The notes beneath the pieces are model-generated. The model was given only the letters and a program-made list of their open reading frames with translations. It did no database searches and was not told the DNA's origin. The position numbers and the translations under genes were made by a program. 64,000 nucleotides of DNA from Erysipelotrichaceae bacterium (GTDB lineage: Bacteria; Bacillota_I; Bacilli_A; RFN20; CAG-826): assembly GCA_015059105.1 (NCBI GenBank), contig SVBB01000005.1, positions 33,368-97,367 of the forward strand, in the 5' to 3' direction. Shown one piece after another: positions 44,029 through 53,783 of the stretch (positions within the stretch are counted from its first letter, which is position 1; each line of letters opens with the position of its first letter).

Positions 44029-44038
44029 ATCTTGCGTT

Positions 44039-44872
44039 ATGAAAAAGAAGAAACCGATCATTGCCTTATTATACGATTTCGATAAGACGCTTTCGACGAT
44101 GGATATGCAAAACTATTCTTTTATTCCACGTCTCGGCTTATCTCCAGACGAATTCTGGGCAAAAGCTAGTGAATACACCAATAAGCACGGCATGGAAAGA
44201 ACTCTTTCCTATATGTACGCGATGGTCAGTGAAGCAAAGGCAAGAAATATTAAACTCAATAAAAAATTATTAGAAGAATGCGGAAAGAACATTGAATTCT
44301 ATCCAGGTGTCACTACTTGGTTTAAAAGAATTAATGATTATGCGGCAAAAAAGGGTATTGTCGTTGAGCACTATTTAATTAGTTCTGGCACAAAAGAAAT
44401 TGTTAAAGGATGCGCAATCGCTAAAGAATTCAAAGAGATATATGGTTGTGAATTCTATTTTGAAAACGGTGTGGCTGTCTGGCCAAAATTCGTCATCAAC
44501 TTCACCCAAAAGACACAGTACTACTATCGCGTCGCTAAAGGCGCTGTCGATCCAAACGACGATGATGGAGTTAACAAGAAAAGCGAAACTCATCGCATCC
44601 CATATCGCAACATCTTATATTTAGGTGATGGAATTACTGATATCGCTTGTATGACTGTCGTTAAAAAGAACGATGGACATTCAATCGCCATCTATCCAGG
44701 TGACGAATCAAATAAAGTCAAACAAATCCTTTTAGATAACCGTTGTAACTTCATTGTCAAAGGCGATTATCGCGCGAATTCTGATTTAGACAAAGTTGTC
44801 AAAAATGTTATCGATAAAATCGCGATTATTGAAGACATCGAAGCTCAACAAAAAATTCTTGCAGAGAAATAA
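44039..44872 (+). CDS. HAD-superfamily phosphatase
   Basis: 277 residues from the ATG at 44039; 13 further in-frame codons upstream overlap the promoter and are not used. Nucleophile motif LLYDFDKTLSTMD, motif II ISSGTKE, and LGDGITDIACM as motif IV with the metal-binding Asp pair. The all-helical insert after motif I resembles phosphoserine-phosphatase-like HADs. The substrate is unknown. The gene is 2 bp before the S1-domain gene and is co-transcribed with pgi. Confidence 0.85.
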   Translation: MKKKKPIIALLYDFDKTLSTMDMQNYSFIPRLGLSPDEFWAKASEYTNKHGMERTLSYMYAMVSEAKARNIKLNKKLLEECGKNIEFYPGVTTWFKRINDYAAKKGIVVEHYLISSGTKEIVKGCAIAKEFKEIYGCEFYFENGVAVWPKFVINFTQKTQYYYRVAKGAVDPNDDDGVNKKSETHRIPYRNILYLGDGITDIACMTVVKKNDGHSIAIYPGDESNKVKQILLDNRCNFIVKGDYRANSDLDKVVKNVIDKIAIIEDIEAQQKILAEK

Positions 44873-44874
44873 TT

Positions 44875-45246
44875 ATGCATCAAATCGGAGAACTCATCGT
44901 CGGCAAAGTAACTGGGGTCAAACCCTATGCTTTATTTTTGACTTTTGATGATGGCACGCAAGGGTTATTACACATCTCTGAAATATCCGATGAATTCATT
45001 CGTGATATTGAAAAATATGGCACTTTTGGCGATGAAATCCGTGTAAAAGTCCTCTCAATTGATAAAAACAATGGATTCTTAAGAGTCTCATATAAGCAAG
45101 TTGACCTTGCAGATAGATATAACACGCACGATAATAGTAAGAAGGCCAATCCTATCGAAACTAGCGAAGCAGATTTCGCCCCATTAAAGGAAAGACTACC
45201 CGAGTGGATAGCAGATACATTAAAGAAGGCTAAGGAGGAAAAATAA
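44875..45246 (+). CDS. S1 RNA-binding domain protein (CvfD/GSP13-like)
   Basis: 123 residues. An S1 domain fills residues ~5-75 (IVGKVTGVKPYALFLTFDDG, GLLHISEIS, VKVLSIDKN, LRVSYKQ), then a polar linker and a short conserved tail (FAPLKERLPEWIADTLKKAK). This length and tail match the Firmicutes YugI/CvfD group of ribosome-associated or post-transcriptional regulators. It sits between the HAD gene and pgi with gaps of 2 bp each, so it is co-expressed with glycolysis. Confidence 0.9.
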   Translation: MHQIGELIVGKVTGVKPYALFLTFDDGTQGLLHISEISDEFIRDIEKYGTFGDEIRVKVLSIDKNNGFLRVSYKQVDLADRYNTHDNSKKANPIETSEADFAPLKERLPEWIADTLKKAKEEK

Positions 45247-45248
45247 TA

Positions 45249-46526
45249 ATGCAATTAGACCTTTCAAAATTAATTAAAAAATCTGACGTTGATTCCTACA
45301 AAGAACAAGTGAAGGTAATCAACAAAATGATCGACGACAAGTCCGGTAAAGGAAACGACTTCCTCGGATGGGTCGATTGGCCAGTCAATTATGATAAAGA
45401 AGAATTAGGACGCATTCAAAAAGACGCCCAATATGTTAGAGATCACTTCGATATTCTCGTCGTCTGTGGTATTGGCGGTAGCTACCTCGGTGCAAGAGCA
45501 GCTTTAGAAGCATTAAAAGGTTTGAAATACCAAGACTCTCTTGAAATCATCTTCATGGGTCAAACATTCTCACCAAACTACGTCGCACAAGTCCTTAAAT
45601 ATTTAAAAGGAAAGAACTTCGCAATCAATGTCATCTCCAAGAGTGGCACCACTACTGAAACTTCTATTTCCTTTAGATTATTAAAAGAATTATTAATCTC
45701 TCAAATCGGTAAAGAAGCAAGTAGAAAAGCAATCTATGCCACTACTGATAAAGCGAGAGGTGCATTAAAGACTGAATGCAATAAAGAAGGATACGCGACA
45801 TACGTCTTACCAGATGATATCGGCGGTCGTTTCTCCGTATTAACTGCTGTCGGTTTATTCCCACTTGCCTGTGCTGGTCTTGATGTCCAAGCGATGTTAA
45901 ATGGTGCAGCCCAAGCTCGTAAAGACTTCGATAATGAAGATTTAGAAAACAACATCTGCTATCAATATGCGGTCAGTAGAGATTATATGTATCGTCACGG
46001 TAAACCTGTTGAATTATTCGTCACATACGAACCACAATTCACTCAAATCACTGAATGGTTAAAACAATTATTCGGCGAATCTGAAGGCAAAGAAAAGAAA
46101 GGACTTCTCCCAGACAGTGTGACTTTCTCCACTGATTTACATAGCTTAGGTCAATTCGTCCAAGATGGCTCACCGCTTTTATTCGAAACCATCTTATTCG
46201 TTGATAATCCAAATGAAGATATCGTTGTCCCACACGATGATGAAGATCTCGATGGTTTAAATTACTTAGAAGGAAAGAATCTTGCCTTCGTCAACAAGAA
46301 AGCCTTTGAAGGAACTTTAAAAGCCCATACAGAAGACGGTGGAGTTCCATGTGGAATCATTAACTTAGATAAACTCAATGAATACAATCTTGGTTATTTA
46401 TTCTACTTCTTTATGAGAGCTTGCGCGATGAGCGCATATCTCCTCGATGTCAACCCATTCAACCAACCAGGTGTTGAAATATATAAGAAAAATATGTTCC
46501 ACCTCCTCGGTAAAAAGGGTTACTAA
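45249..46526 (+). CDS. pgi: Glucose-6-phosphate isomerase
   Basis: The 425-residue enzyme interconverts glucose-6-P and fructose-6-P. Visible motifs: CGIGGSYLGARAALEAL, SKSGTTTETSISFR (phosphate-binding), GGRFSVLTAVGLFPLA (PGI signature 1) and DLHSLGQFVQDG. The size is that of the shorter bacterial form. It is the last gene of the HAD-S1-pgi operon with AAGGAGG before its ATG. No clear terminator hairpin follows in the 112-bp gap. Confidence 0.96.
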   Translation: MQLDLSKLIKKSDVDSYKEQVKVINKMIDDKSGKGNDFLGWVDWPVNYDKEELGRIQKDAQYVRDHFDILVVCGIGGSYLGARAALEALKGLKYQDSLEIIFMGQTFSPNYVAQVLKYLKGKNFAINVISKSGTTTETSISFRLLKELLISQIGKEASRKAIYATTDKARGALKTECNKEGYATYVLPDDIGGRFSVLTAVGLFPLACAGLDVQAMLNGAAQARKDFDNEDLENNICYQYAVSRDYMYRHGKPVELFVTYEPQFTQITEWLKQLFGESEGKEKKGLLPDSVTFSTDLHSLGQFVQDGSPLLFETILFVDNPNEDIVVPHDDEDLDGLNYLEGKNLAFVNKKAFEGTLKAHTEDGGVPCGIINLDKLNEYNLGYLFYFFMRACAMSAYLLDVNPFNQPGVEIYKKNMFHLLGKKGY

Positions 46527-46638
46527 AAGTTGTTTTAGAGACTACCCCTAATTAACTGGTTTTAGCATCAATCTGTAATTCTTTAGATTTTTACATAGTG
46601 AACGATCGACAAATATGTGATTTTTGAGGTTGCATATT

Positions 46639-47709
46639 ATGAAAAAAACACACCTTTCTTTGTTATTTTTTGTCTCGATAATACTGTCATCATGCAATAA
46701 TGCTTTAACCCCCATTAAGAAAAGTTCAAAGGAATTACTCGATTTTTATCGTAACCAAATAAGAGTTACTTACCCTGGTGTTAGCAATTATGATACTTCT
46801 TTGAATGAAAAATATGTGATTGACACTGGGTGCATAACATACACAACCCCTAACGCATATACAAACTTTCATTTTAGTACAGGCGAACTAGTAAAACTGA
46901 TTGCTAATGGAGGATGCTTTGTCAGTGAAGAAATAACCACTAATAATTATTCATATGTTGGGTGCTATTTACCAATTTATAGGATTAACGAAATCAAACA
47001 AAAAATAAATGATAATACATATGTACTTGATGATAAAAAATTTAGTATCGATGATAATGTGATTGATTTTAAATACCTCGTTGCACTGAGCCAGATGGAA
47101 ATAGATACTCCAAATGTTTATGATGATACGTACTTTGTTCGATATCAAAAGAATGAGGAAGTAATTTTTTCTAACGAATCATATCAATTATGCGGAATTA
47201 TTAAAGAGGTAGAAGTCGAGATCAACGGAGTCATAAACACAAATGAATCTCGTACCGATTTTAAATATTTGCTTTGCAAAGGGTTTTACGATAATGGCAC
47301 TATTAAAAACATAAACATCATTAGTGAAGACGAAAACTGCTTTGCAAATTATGACTACTATCAAAAACAACACCATAATTTTGGAAAATATGTTTATGTC
47401 ATTCCTAGAAGAATAAACAATTTCCATAATCTTCCATTAGGTAAGGTCGGATTTTTCGGCGCTCCATCCTATAGCACATATGGGTACTTAGATGGCAACT
47501 TCTTGTATTGCCCTGTTTGTAACGGGGATAAAACATTAACAAACATCACCGATGATGAGCTCAAAGAATTAACAGGTGGTTATTATATGGAAGAAACTCG
47601 CGAGTGTGTGGTTGAGATGATCAATTACAACATACATGGAAATGTATGCGATCGTATTGCAAAGATAAATCTAGTCAAATTAATGAATATCATCGGCGGT
47701 TCTGTTTAG
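46639..47709 (+). CDS. Lipoprotein of unknown function
   Basis: 356 residues from the ATG at 46639 (GAGG lies 9 nt upstream). MKKTHLSLLFFVSIILSSC is a lipoprotein signal ending LSSC. The mature part has many Tyr and Asn and no recognised domain; two Cys pairs appear (YCPVCNGD near the C-terminus is zinc-knuckle-like; others are scattered). Base composition is a little richer in A+T and codon use looser than in the flanking pgi, which hints at a recently acquired or weakly selected gene. Confidence 0.7.
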   Translation: MKKTHLSLLFFVSIILSSCNNALTPIKKSSKELLDFYRNQIRVTYPGVSNYDTSLNEKYVIDTGCITYTTPNAYTNFHFSTGELVKLIANGGCFVSEEITTNNYSYVGCYLPIYRINEIKQKINDNTYVLDDKKFSIDDNVIDFKYLVALSQMEIDTPNVYDDTYFVRYQKNEEVIFSNESYQLCGIIKEVEVEINGVINTNESRTDFKYLLCKGFYDNGTIKNINIISEDENCFANYDYYQKQHHNFGKYVYVIPRRINNFHNLPLGKVGFFGAPSYSTYGYLDGNFLYCPVCNGDKTLTNITDDELKELTGGYYMEETRECVVEMINYNIHGNVCDRIAKINLVKLMNIIGGSV

Positions 47710-47768
47710 CACTATCACATGATTAAATAATGTTTATTTAAAATATGTTTGTGTATAAAAAGTATTTA

Positions 47769-47798
47769 TTGACTAAAGTTATAGCAAAGTGCTATATT
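47769..47798 (+). promoter_or_regulatory. Promoter of the tRNA cluster
   Basis: TTGACT (47769-47774), an 18-nt spacer and TATATT (47793-47798), about 20 nt upstream of tRNA-Val. Confidence 0.6.
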
Positions 47799-47818
47799 AT
47801 ACAAGCGTATCTCGTTAG

Positions 47819-47894
47819 GGATGCTTAGCTCAGCTGGGAGAGCATCGCCTTTACACGGCGGAGGTCGGGAGTTCGAGCCTCTCAGCATCCACCA
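47819..47894 (+). tRNA. tRNA-Val (TAC anticodon)
   Basis: Acceptor GGATGCT/AGCATCC, anticodon loop with TAC, T arm GTTCGAG, CCA encoded. Confidence 0.95.
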
Positions 47895-47907
47895 CTATTA
47901 CGCTTAT

Positions 47908-47991
47908 GGAGAGGTAGCGAAGAGGCTAAACGCGGCTGACTGTAAATCAGCTCCTTCGGGTTCGGCAGTTCGAATCTGCCCCTCTCCACCA
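47908..47991 (+). tRNA. tRNA-Tyr (GTA anticodon)
   Basis: Class II tRNA, acceptor GGAGAGG/CCTCTCC, anticodon arm CTGA-CTGTAAA-TCAG, long variable arm, CCA encoded. Confidence 0.95.
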
Positions 47992-47999
47992 AACATAAT

Positions 48000-48075
48000 T
48001 GGGGTGTAGCCAAGCGGTAAGGCAACAGACTTTGACTCTGTCATCTCGGTGGTTCGATCCCACCCACCCCAGCCA
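48000..48075 (+). tRNA. tRNA-Gln (TTG anticodon)
   Basis: Acceptor TGGGGTG/CACCCCA, anticodon arm ACAGA-CTTTGAC-TCTGT, CCA encoded. Confidence 0.95.
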
Positions 48076-48082
48076 AAACCAC

Positions 48083-48158
48083 CTCCCGTTAGCTCAGTCG
48101 GTAGAGCACTTGACTTTTAATCAAGGGGTCAGAAGTTCGAATCTTCTACGGGAGACCA
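48083..48158 (+). tRNA. tRNA-Lys (TTT anticodon)
   Basis: Acceptor CTCCCGT/ACGGGAG, anticodon arm CTTGA-CTTTTAA-TCAAG, CCA encoded. A second Lys tRNA (CTT) lies at 55226-55301. Confidence 0.95.
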
Positions 48159-48166
48159 AAATTGAT

Positions 48167-48253
48167 GCCCAGGTGGCGGAACAGGTAGACGCACAGGACT
48201 TAAAATCCTGCGGTAGCGATACCGTACCGGTTCGATTCCGGTCCCGGGCACCA
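48167..48253 (+). tRNA. tRNA-Leu (TAA anticodon)
   Basis: Class II tRNA, anticodon arm CAGGA-CTTAAAA-TCCTG, long variable arm, CCA encoded. The acceptor GCCCAGG/CCCGGGC has one A-C mismatch, as in the tRNA-Leu(GAG) at 40950. Confidence 0.93.
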
Positions 48254-48262
48254 ACTTGATCA

Positions 48263-48295
48263 AAAAACCTTCACTCGTTGAAGGTTTTTATTTTA
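48263..48295 (+). terminator. Terminator of the tRNA cluster
   Basis: Stem AAAACCTTCA/TGAAGGTTTT with a short loop, then a T-rich run. Confidence 0.85.
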
Positions 48296-48371
48296 TTAAT
48301 TTGCTACTTTATGCAAATTATTGTAATAGATATGTCTTTTTTGGTAATATTTATATTAGAGGTTATAAAAA

Positions 48372-49283
48372 ATGAAACATTTAATTGTATTAAATTCGCA
48401 CGCCGGAAAAGGTGAAGATTTAAAGGTGCAAATCGAAGAAGCCTTCAAAGGCCTTGATTATCAAATTTTTGAAAGCACTGCCCCTCGATCAATCACCAAA
48501 TTTTTAAGAGATTATTTTAAGAAAGAAAAAGAACTCACCAGAGTCTATGCTTGTGGCGGAGACGGCACATTACATGAAGCTGTCGATGGTTTAGTCGGTG
48601 TTAAAAATGCTGAACTCGCTTTATACGCTGCTGGTACTGGCAATGACTTTGCAAAAGTCTATGGTGGTAAAGATAAATTCTTAGATTTTAAAAACCTTAT
48701 CAAATGGGAAGCCAAACCAATCGATTTATCCTTAATCGAAGGACCTTCATTAGAAGAAGGTTGGTATTCCATCAACGTCATCAACTTCGGTTTCGATGCT
48801 ATCGTTGGTGCAAAAGGTAATGAAAACAAAATTAAGGGTCGCGCTAATCCATATGGATTTAGACAAGCGATTGTTCCTGCTCTTCTTCATGGAAGATTTA
48901 ATAAAACCACTGTCTATGCGGATGGTAAAGATTTAAACGGCAAAAAACTCTTATTATCATCTGTGGCCCAAGGTAAGTTTGTCGGTGGAGAATATCAAGC
49001 TTCTCCAAAAAGTGACAACACTGATGGCTTAATGGATGTAATCGTCGTTAAAACGATGAGTTTATTCCGTTTATTAATTCAATTATTTGGAAAATATCAT
49101 GATGGCAAACACCTCGATGATCCAAAGATTCGTAAATGGCTTTACTACGCTCGCGCAAAAGAAGTTGAAATTAAAGCTCCAGAAGATATCGACATCTGTG
49201 TTGATGGCGAAATGATTAGAGGTAAAGAGTTCAAAGTAACTTGTTTACCAGGCGCGATTAAATTCGTCGTCCCTGAGGAATAA
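48372..49283 (+). CDS. Diacylglycerol/lipid kinase (DagK/YegS family)
   Basis: The 303-residue kinase phosphorylates diacylglycerol or a related lipid with ATP. It has the family nucleotide-binding motif ACGGDGTLHEAVDGL and AAGTGNDFAKVY, and it starts LIVLNSHAGKGE as in DagK and BmrU. It is the first of three genes (2-bp gap to plsC) that together handle phosphatidate: lipid kinase, acyltransferase and an aminoalcohol-kinase-like enzyme. AGAGG before the ATG. Confidence 0.9.
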   Translation: MKHLIVLNSHAGKGEDLKVQIEEAFKGLDYQIFESTAPRSITKFLRDYFKKEKELTRVYACGGDGTLHEAVDGLVGVKNAELALYAAGTGNDFAKVYGGKDKFLDFKNLIKWEAKPIDLSLIEGPSLEEGWYSINVINFGFDAIVGAKGNENKIKGRANPYGFRQAIVPALLHGRFNKTTVYADGKDLNGKKLLLSSVAQGKFVGGEYQASPKSDNTDGLMDVIVVKTMSLFRLLIQLFGKYHDGKHLDDPKIRKWLYYARAKEVEIKAPEDIDICVDGEMIRGKEFKVTCLPGAIKFVVPEE

Positions 49284-49285
49284 AA

Positions 49286-50128
49286 ATGTTTTTCGAATTC
49301 ATCGTTTTAGGTTTATCAGTCGCGAATGCGGTTATAGCCCCTCTCACATATTGGAAGATATATAACTGGTGGGATTTCTATATTCCTATCGTCATTTTCA
49401 TCGCCACTTATATTATCGCTTTACTCTTAGAATTATTATTCTTACAAATCATGGGTATGGCGCTTAAATATGCCCATAAAACGATGCCAAATAATAAGAT
49501 TATCACACATCGTGCGAGATTCTTCCTTAGAAGTGGCTTACAGTTAATTCTCTTCCACTGCAATGTATGGACAAAAACTAAAGGTTTAGCGAAGCTTCCT
49601 AAAAACGAAAGATTCTTATTAGTCTGTAACCATCGTTCCAACTTCGACCCAATGATTTCTATCGTCGAACTCATGAAATATGAAGTTGATTTCATCACTA
49701 AAGATGACAATATGAAAATCCCTGTCGGCGGCAACTATTTAAAAACTCTTAACTTCTTACCTGTCGATAGAAGCGATCCAATGCAAAGCTTACAAATGAT
49801 GAACAAAGCTGCGGAACTCATCGAAAATGACGTCTGCTCCATCGGAGTCTATCCAGAAGGCACTAGAGGTCATACTGAAAAGATGCTCCCATTCCACGAA
49901 GGTGTTTTCAACATTGCATTAAGAGCCCAATGCCCTATTGTTATCGTCACTGTGAAAAACACTGACAAGGTCAAAAAGAACGCCCCATTCAAACGTACCA
50001 AAGTCAATCACGATATCGTCACTGTTCTTCCTTATGAAGAATTTGAAGGCAAGACTGCGAAAGCTGTTGCCGACTTAGTAAGAGATATCATGGAGAATAA
50101 CTTAAGAAGGTACGAACAACATGAATAA
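49286..50128 (+). CDS. plsC: 1-acyl-sn-glycerol-3-phosphate acyltransferase
   Basis: 280 residues with two N-terminal membrane helices and a PlsC domain. The catalytic motif NHRSNFDP (NHx4D) and the substrate motif YPEGTRG are both intact. It makes phosphatidate from lysophosphatidate. It lies between the lipid kinase (2-bp gap) and the choline-kinase-like gene (8-bp overlap), so membrane lipid synthesis is a consistent theme. Confidence 0.92.
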   Translation: MFFEFIVLGLSVANAVIAPLTYWKIYNWWDFYIPIVIFIATYIIALLLELLFLQIMGMALKYAHKTMPNNKIITHRARFFLRSGLQLILFHCNVWTKTKGLAKLPKNERFLLVCNHRSNFDPMISIVELMKYEVDFITKDDNMKIPVGGNYLKTLNFLPVDRSDPMQSLQMMNKAAELIENDVCSIGVYPEGTRGHTEKMLPFHEGVFNIALRAQCPIVIVTVKNTDKVKKNAPFKRTKVNHDIVTVLPYEEFEGKTAKAVADLVRDIMENNLRRYEQHE

Positions 50129-50999
50129 GGTATATACAAAAGATATTTTAAATAGAGTTTTTAAAGACGGACATAAAATCGTTTCTCGTTTATATGGAGG
50201 GATGATGAATGTTTCTTATCTCGTTGAAGATAACTACGCTCGTAAATATATCATGTATATACCAAATGGTAAGGCTAATAAGCTCGTCAATCGTGAACAC
50301 GAATTAGCAAACCAAAAAATCGCATATGACCTCGGTATTACTAGTCGCAATGTCTATTTCGACACATACCGTGGAATTAAAATAAATGGCTTTATCGACG
50401 GAGTTTCATTAGATAAATATGAAGGGCCAATCGATTATCAAAAAGTGGCAGATTTGCTACATATTTTGCATTCTTCTAAACAGTTATGCCCAAATGACTA
50501 TAATCCTTTGCAAAGGTTCTTTAATTACGAAAAGAAAGCCCTTTCATTTCAACCTTTAAGCGTTAGATATTATAAATCACGCGACTTCTTTTATACCTAT
50601 GTTCCATATCTAGAAGAACATTATGAAAAAGTTACCTGTCATAACGACGCGCAGAGAAGTAATTTCATCGTCGGAGATAATGGGGAATATAAACTCATTG
50701 ATTTTGAATTCGCCGGTAACAATGATCCAATCTATGATATTGCAACATTTGGCAATGGTTCAGTTGATGAAGGCGAACAGTTATTAAAAACATATTTTGT
50801 TAATCCTGGCGAAGAGCAATATAAGAAATATTACTTATGGAGAATGTTTGTCTCTCTCCAGTGGTTCTTAGTCGCTATCGCTAAACATTATCAAAAAGAG
50901 GGAAAGAATACTGGCTTTAATTTTATGAATGTTGCCGAATATTTCTTGCTCAACTGCGAAGAAGCAAAAAGACGCTTTGAGCGTCTCTTCCTTAAATAA
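50121..50999 (+). CDS. Choline/ethanolamine-kinase-like phosphotransferase (APH fold)
   Basis: 292 residues. Brenner motif CHNDAQRSNFIV (catalytic Asp and metal Asn) and LIDFEFAGNNDPIYDIATF (metal-binding Asp in a DFE-type motif) place it with LicA/choline kinases rather than aminoglycoside kinases. It probably phosphorylates a small amino alcohol that ends up on a lipid or cell-wall polymer. It overlaps plsC by 8 bp. Its 3' end also encodes the terminator of the convergent Sel1 gene. Confidence 0.8.
   Translation: MNKVYTKDILNRVFKDGHKIVSRLYGGMMNVSYLVEDNYARKYIMYIPNGKANKLVNREHELANQKIAYDLGITSRNVYFDTYRGIKINGFIDGVSLDKYEGPIDYQKVADLLHILHSSKQLCPNDYNPLQRFFNYEKKALSFQPLSVRYYKSRDFFYTYVPYLEEHYEKVTCHNDAQRSNFIVGDNGEYKLIDFEFAGNNDPIYDIATFGNGSVDEGEQLLKTYFVNPGEEQYKKYYLWRMFVSLQWFLVAIAKHYQKEGKNTGFNFMNVAEYFLLNCEEAKRRFERLFLK
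50966..50986 (-). terminator. Terminator of the Sel1-protein operon
   Basis: Minus-strand stem AGACGC/GCGTCT followed by TTTTT. It lies inside the last codons of the convergent kinase gene. Confidence 0.65.
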
Positions 51000-51015
51000 T
51001 AAATACTGTTAATTA

Positions 51016-52476
51016 TTAATTGAATTCAACATCACGGCGGATGATAGAAACAAGCATTGCTGCTTCATCATCGCCTTTTTTAGATGCGATGAGATAATAA
51101 CGTAATGCTTTCTCAACATCTTTGTCAGTGCCTAAACCTTTTAAATAAGCTTCACCGACTCTTTTAGTAGCTTCAAGATGTCCTTTCTTAGAAGCGAATT
51201 CAAACGCCTTTAACGCTTCTTGTAAGTCTTCATCAGTGCCTTTACCTTGGCTCAAGCGTTCCCCGCATTCAAATGCACAGTTTTCATCATGCGTATAATA
51301 ATAGGCATAACGATAATATTTAGTCGCTTTTTCTTCATCTCTAAGGATGCCTTTAACCCCTTCAGAATAGATTTTCGCAAGTGGTGAGGCAGCATCATAA
51401 TTCTTATTCGCGATTGCTTTTTCGTAATATTCAACTGCTTTAGCAGGATCTTTTTTACAGCCAAGCCCTTCAAGGAGCATATCACCAGTTCTTTTAAGAC
51501 CTTCTGGTTCTTCTTGTCTCGCTGCTTCTTGATACCAGTGGAAAGCACGAGATAAATTCTTTCTAAAACCATTACCATTATAATAATGGTTACCCACGAC
51601 TACTTGCGCGCGTTTATCGCCTTCTTGGGCTCTTCTCACTAAATAGCTAATCGCTTCTTTATAATCAGGCTGGACGCCGTCTCCGTATACATAACAGTGG
51701 GTGACGAGTTCTGCCGCTTCTGTATTACCTAAATCTGCGGCTTTACGGTAGAACTTAAAAGCAGTCGCATGGTCGATTGGAACTCCGATACCGTCATAAT
51801 AACAATCTCCGAGCATCTTTGCCGCGAACATATGGCCTCTTTCAGTCGCTTCTTGTAAGTAGAAGTTTGCACGAATGATATCTTTATTAACACCGATACC
51901 ATCGAAATATGCTTTACCTAAATTGTACTGGGCTTCCATATATCCTTCGTCAGCGTATTTCTTTAATATCTCAACACCCTTAACAGGATCAGCTTCACAG
52001 CCCACTCCATAAAGAAGGCAGTATCCGTAGTTGATTGAACCACGGACATAACCACTATCGTGACAGAATTTAAATCTCGCACAGCCGTTTTCATCATTTC
52101 TAACGATATTCCCACGACCCATTAATTCAATCTCACCTAAATGGTTAATCGCTGGGATATATCCTTTTTCAGCAGCTTGAAGTAAATAATCATTTGAGAT
52201 GTTATAATCGCGGTCAACGCCATCTCCTCTTTCAAATAATGTGCAGAGCATAAAACAAGCAGAGGCATAACCTTTAATCGCAGATTCGCGGAGATAATCT
52301 AAAGTCTTGTTTAAATCCTTCTCATAAATGTAGCCAGTGTAATATAAATGGGCTAAATAATAGAGAAATGCAGGGTTTTTATCATATTTATGCGATTCGA
52401 TAATCTTTAAAATATCTTTTTCTTTGTTCGCTTTTTCTAAAGACATCAATGTTTGGAGAATATTCTTTTCTGCCAT
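51016..52476 (-). CDS. Sel1-repeat protein
   Basis: 486 residues made almost entirely of ~36-residue Sel1-like repeats (about a dozen; typical unit A-x-x-x-LG-x-x-Y-x-x-G-x-G-V-x-x-D-x-x-K-A). These alpha-solenoids act as protein-interaction scaffolds. No signal peptide is present, so it is cytosolic. It starts 2 bp after the upstream zinc-ribbon protein gene and the two form an operon. Confidence 0.9.
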   Translation of the reverse strand: MAEKNILQTLMSLEKANKEKDILKIIESHKYDKNPAFLYYLAHLYYTGYIYEKDLNKTLDYLRESAIKGYASACFMLCTLFERGDGVDRDYNISNDYLLQAAEKGYIPAINHLGEIELMGRGNIVRNDENGCARFKFCHDSGYVRGSINYGYCLLYGVGCEADPVKGVEILKKYADEGYMEAQYNLGKAYFDGIGVNKDIIRANFYLQEATERGHMFAAKMLGDCYYDGIGVPIDHATAFKFYRKAADLGNTEAAELVTHCYVYGDGVQPDYKEAISYLVRRAQEGDKRAQVVVGNHYYNGNGFRKNLSRAFHWYQEAARQEEPEGLKRTGDMLLEGLGCKKDPAKAVEYYEKAIANKNYDAASPLAKIYSEGVKGILRDEEKATKYYRYAYYYTHDENCAFECGERLSQGKGTDEDLQEALKAFEFASKKGHLEATKRVGEAYLKGLGTDKDVEKALRYYLIASKKGDDEAAMLVSIIRRDVEFN

Positions 52477-52478
52477 AA

Positions 52479-53783
52479 TTATTTACCTTCTAGATTTTTA
52501 AGTCGTTTGACCCAAACAATCTCTTTCTGGTCTTTTCTAGTGTATAACATATAAACGCTATCACATACTGAGCAACGATAATTATTGTTTACATTATCGA
52601 CATGTCCACCACAAACAGGGCAGAAATGCGAATATGTAAATTGATTTGCTGGGAGAACTAATAAGACATTTTCAATCATGTTCTTTAAGTTCGCATCAAA
52701 AGGATTAACTAAAGGAGAAGAGACGATGACATTATTATCTTGCGCTCCCTTAATGCTAGTGATGACAAATCCGTTATCGTAACCTTTATTAATACGCGAA
52801 GCAACTTTTTTATTAGAATAAGATATCGCTTCTTCTTTGGAAGTAATTTCTTTGCTTAAAGATGGGAGTAAGTCGATAGAGATTTTAGAGACCTTCTTAA
52901 ACTTCTCTTTGCTCTCATCATTATTTTCAATAATTAAATCGATATGATCATCGTTTTCAGTGACGATATTGATAAGGAAATTATTTCTCGTTAATTTTAA
53001 ATTTTTCACTCTAATCAAATAGTCTTTATTATCAAATTCAGGACTATTTCCACTAAGAGAGAAACCACTATTATCGAGAGTTAATAATAGATTTAATAAA
53101 ACATAATTATGATAATCTAAATCTCTAATTGGTTCTGGAATATCTTGATGGATAGTTTTAATCTCTTCTAAGCGTTTATAGAAGTCATAGCATTCTCCGT
53201 ATAATGGGTCATTCGCAATCACCCCATTGATACAAACGCATTCTTCATTAAAAGCGACTTCATTTTTAAGGCAGTTATAATAATTTGTCTCCATTAAATT
53301 GCCTAATGCTTCTCTTGCTTGTAGAATTTTTCTTTCTTCTTTAATAAATGTTTTGCTACTAGAAGAGAGAATATTTACATCTTTTAATCTCGCGACATCG
53401 TTAAATGGAATATGGTGAGCGATATAATAATCGCTTAATCTTTTTGTTGAAGCAGCAAGATTAGAACTAGTAACCGCTAATAAAGAGGCGATTTGATCGA
53501 TAAGGAAGACGATATATCGATCCTCAAAGGTGTTATAAACACTGCTAGAAAAATATTCTGGATCAATATTTGGATTAACATTATTAACAATGGTTTTAAT
53601 CTTTTCAATAATCGCTTCCACTTCGTTGACCCATGGTAAATCTAAAACGCTATCGTCGATTAACAATGACGACTTTTTCTTTTTCCCATAATTGAGCAAA
53701 GTAAGGTAATCAAATCTGCTTCCTAAATCATCAGTAAGTTGTTCGTTAAAATTCTTAAAATAATTCGCTAATTGGTTATTCAT
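52479..53783 (-). CDS. Protein with C-terminal zinc ribbon, unknown
   Basis: 434 residues. The bulk is helical, with no recognised domain. Near the C-terminus is HFCPVCGGHVDNVNNNYRCS followed by VCDSVYML, a four-Cys zinc ribbon. There is no membrane segment. It is encoded just before the Sel1-repeat protein with which it may form a complex; this is suggested only by the 2-bp spacing. Confidence 0.7.
   Translation of the reverse strand: MNNQLANYFKNFNEQLTDDLGSRFDYLTLLNYGKKKKSSLLIDDSVLDLPWVNEVEAIIEKIKTIVNNVNPNIDPEYFSSSVYNTFEDRYIVFLIDQIASLLAVTSSNLAASTKRLSDYYIAHHIPFNDVARLKDVNILSSSSKTFIKEERKILQAREALGNLMETNYYNCLKNEVAFNEECVCINGVIANDPLYGECYDFYKRLEEIKTIHQDIPEPIRDLDYHNYVLLNLLLTLDNSGFSLSGNSPEFDNKDYLIRVKNLKLTRNNFLINIVTENDDHIDLIIENNDESKEKFKKVSKISIDLLPSLSKEITSKEEAISYSNKKVASRINKGYDNGFVITSIKGAQDNNVIVSSPLVNPFDANLKNMIENVLLVLPANQFTYSHFCPVCGGHVDNVNNNYRCSVCDSVYMLYTRKDQKEIVWVKRLKNLEGK

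Noticed and set aside
47821..48259. Short plus-strand frames across the tRNA cluster
   Set aside because: They translate tRNA genes and have no support as proteins.
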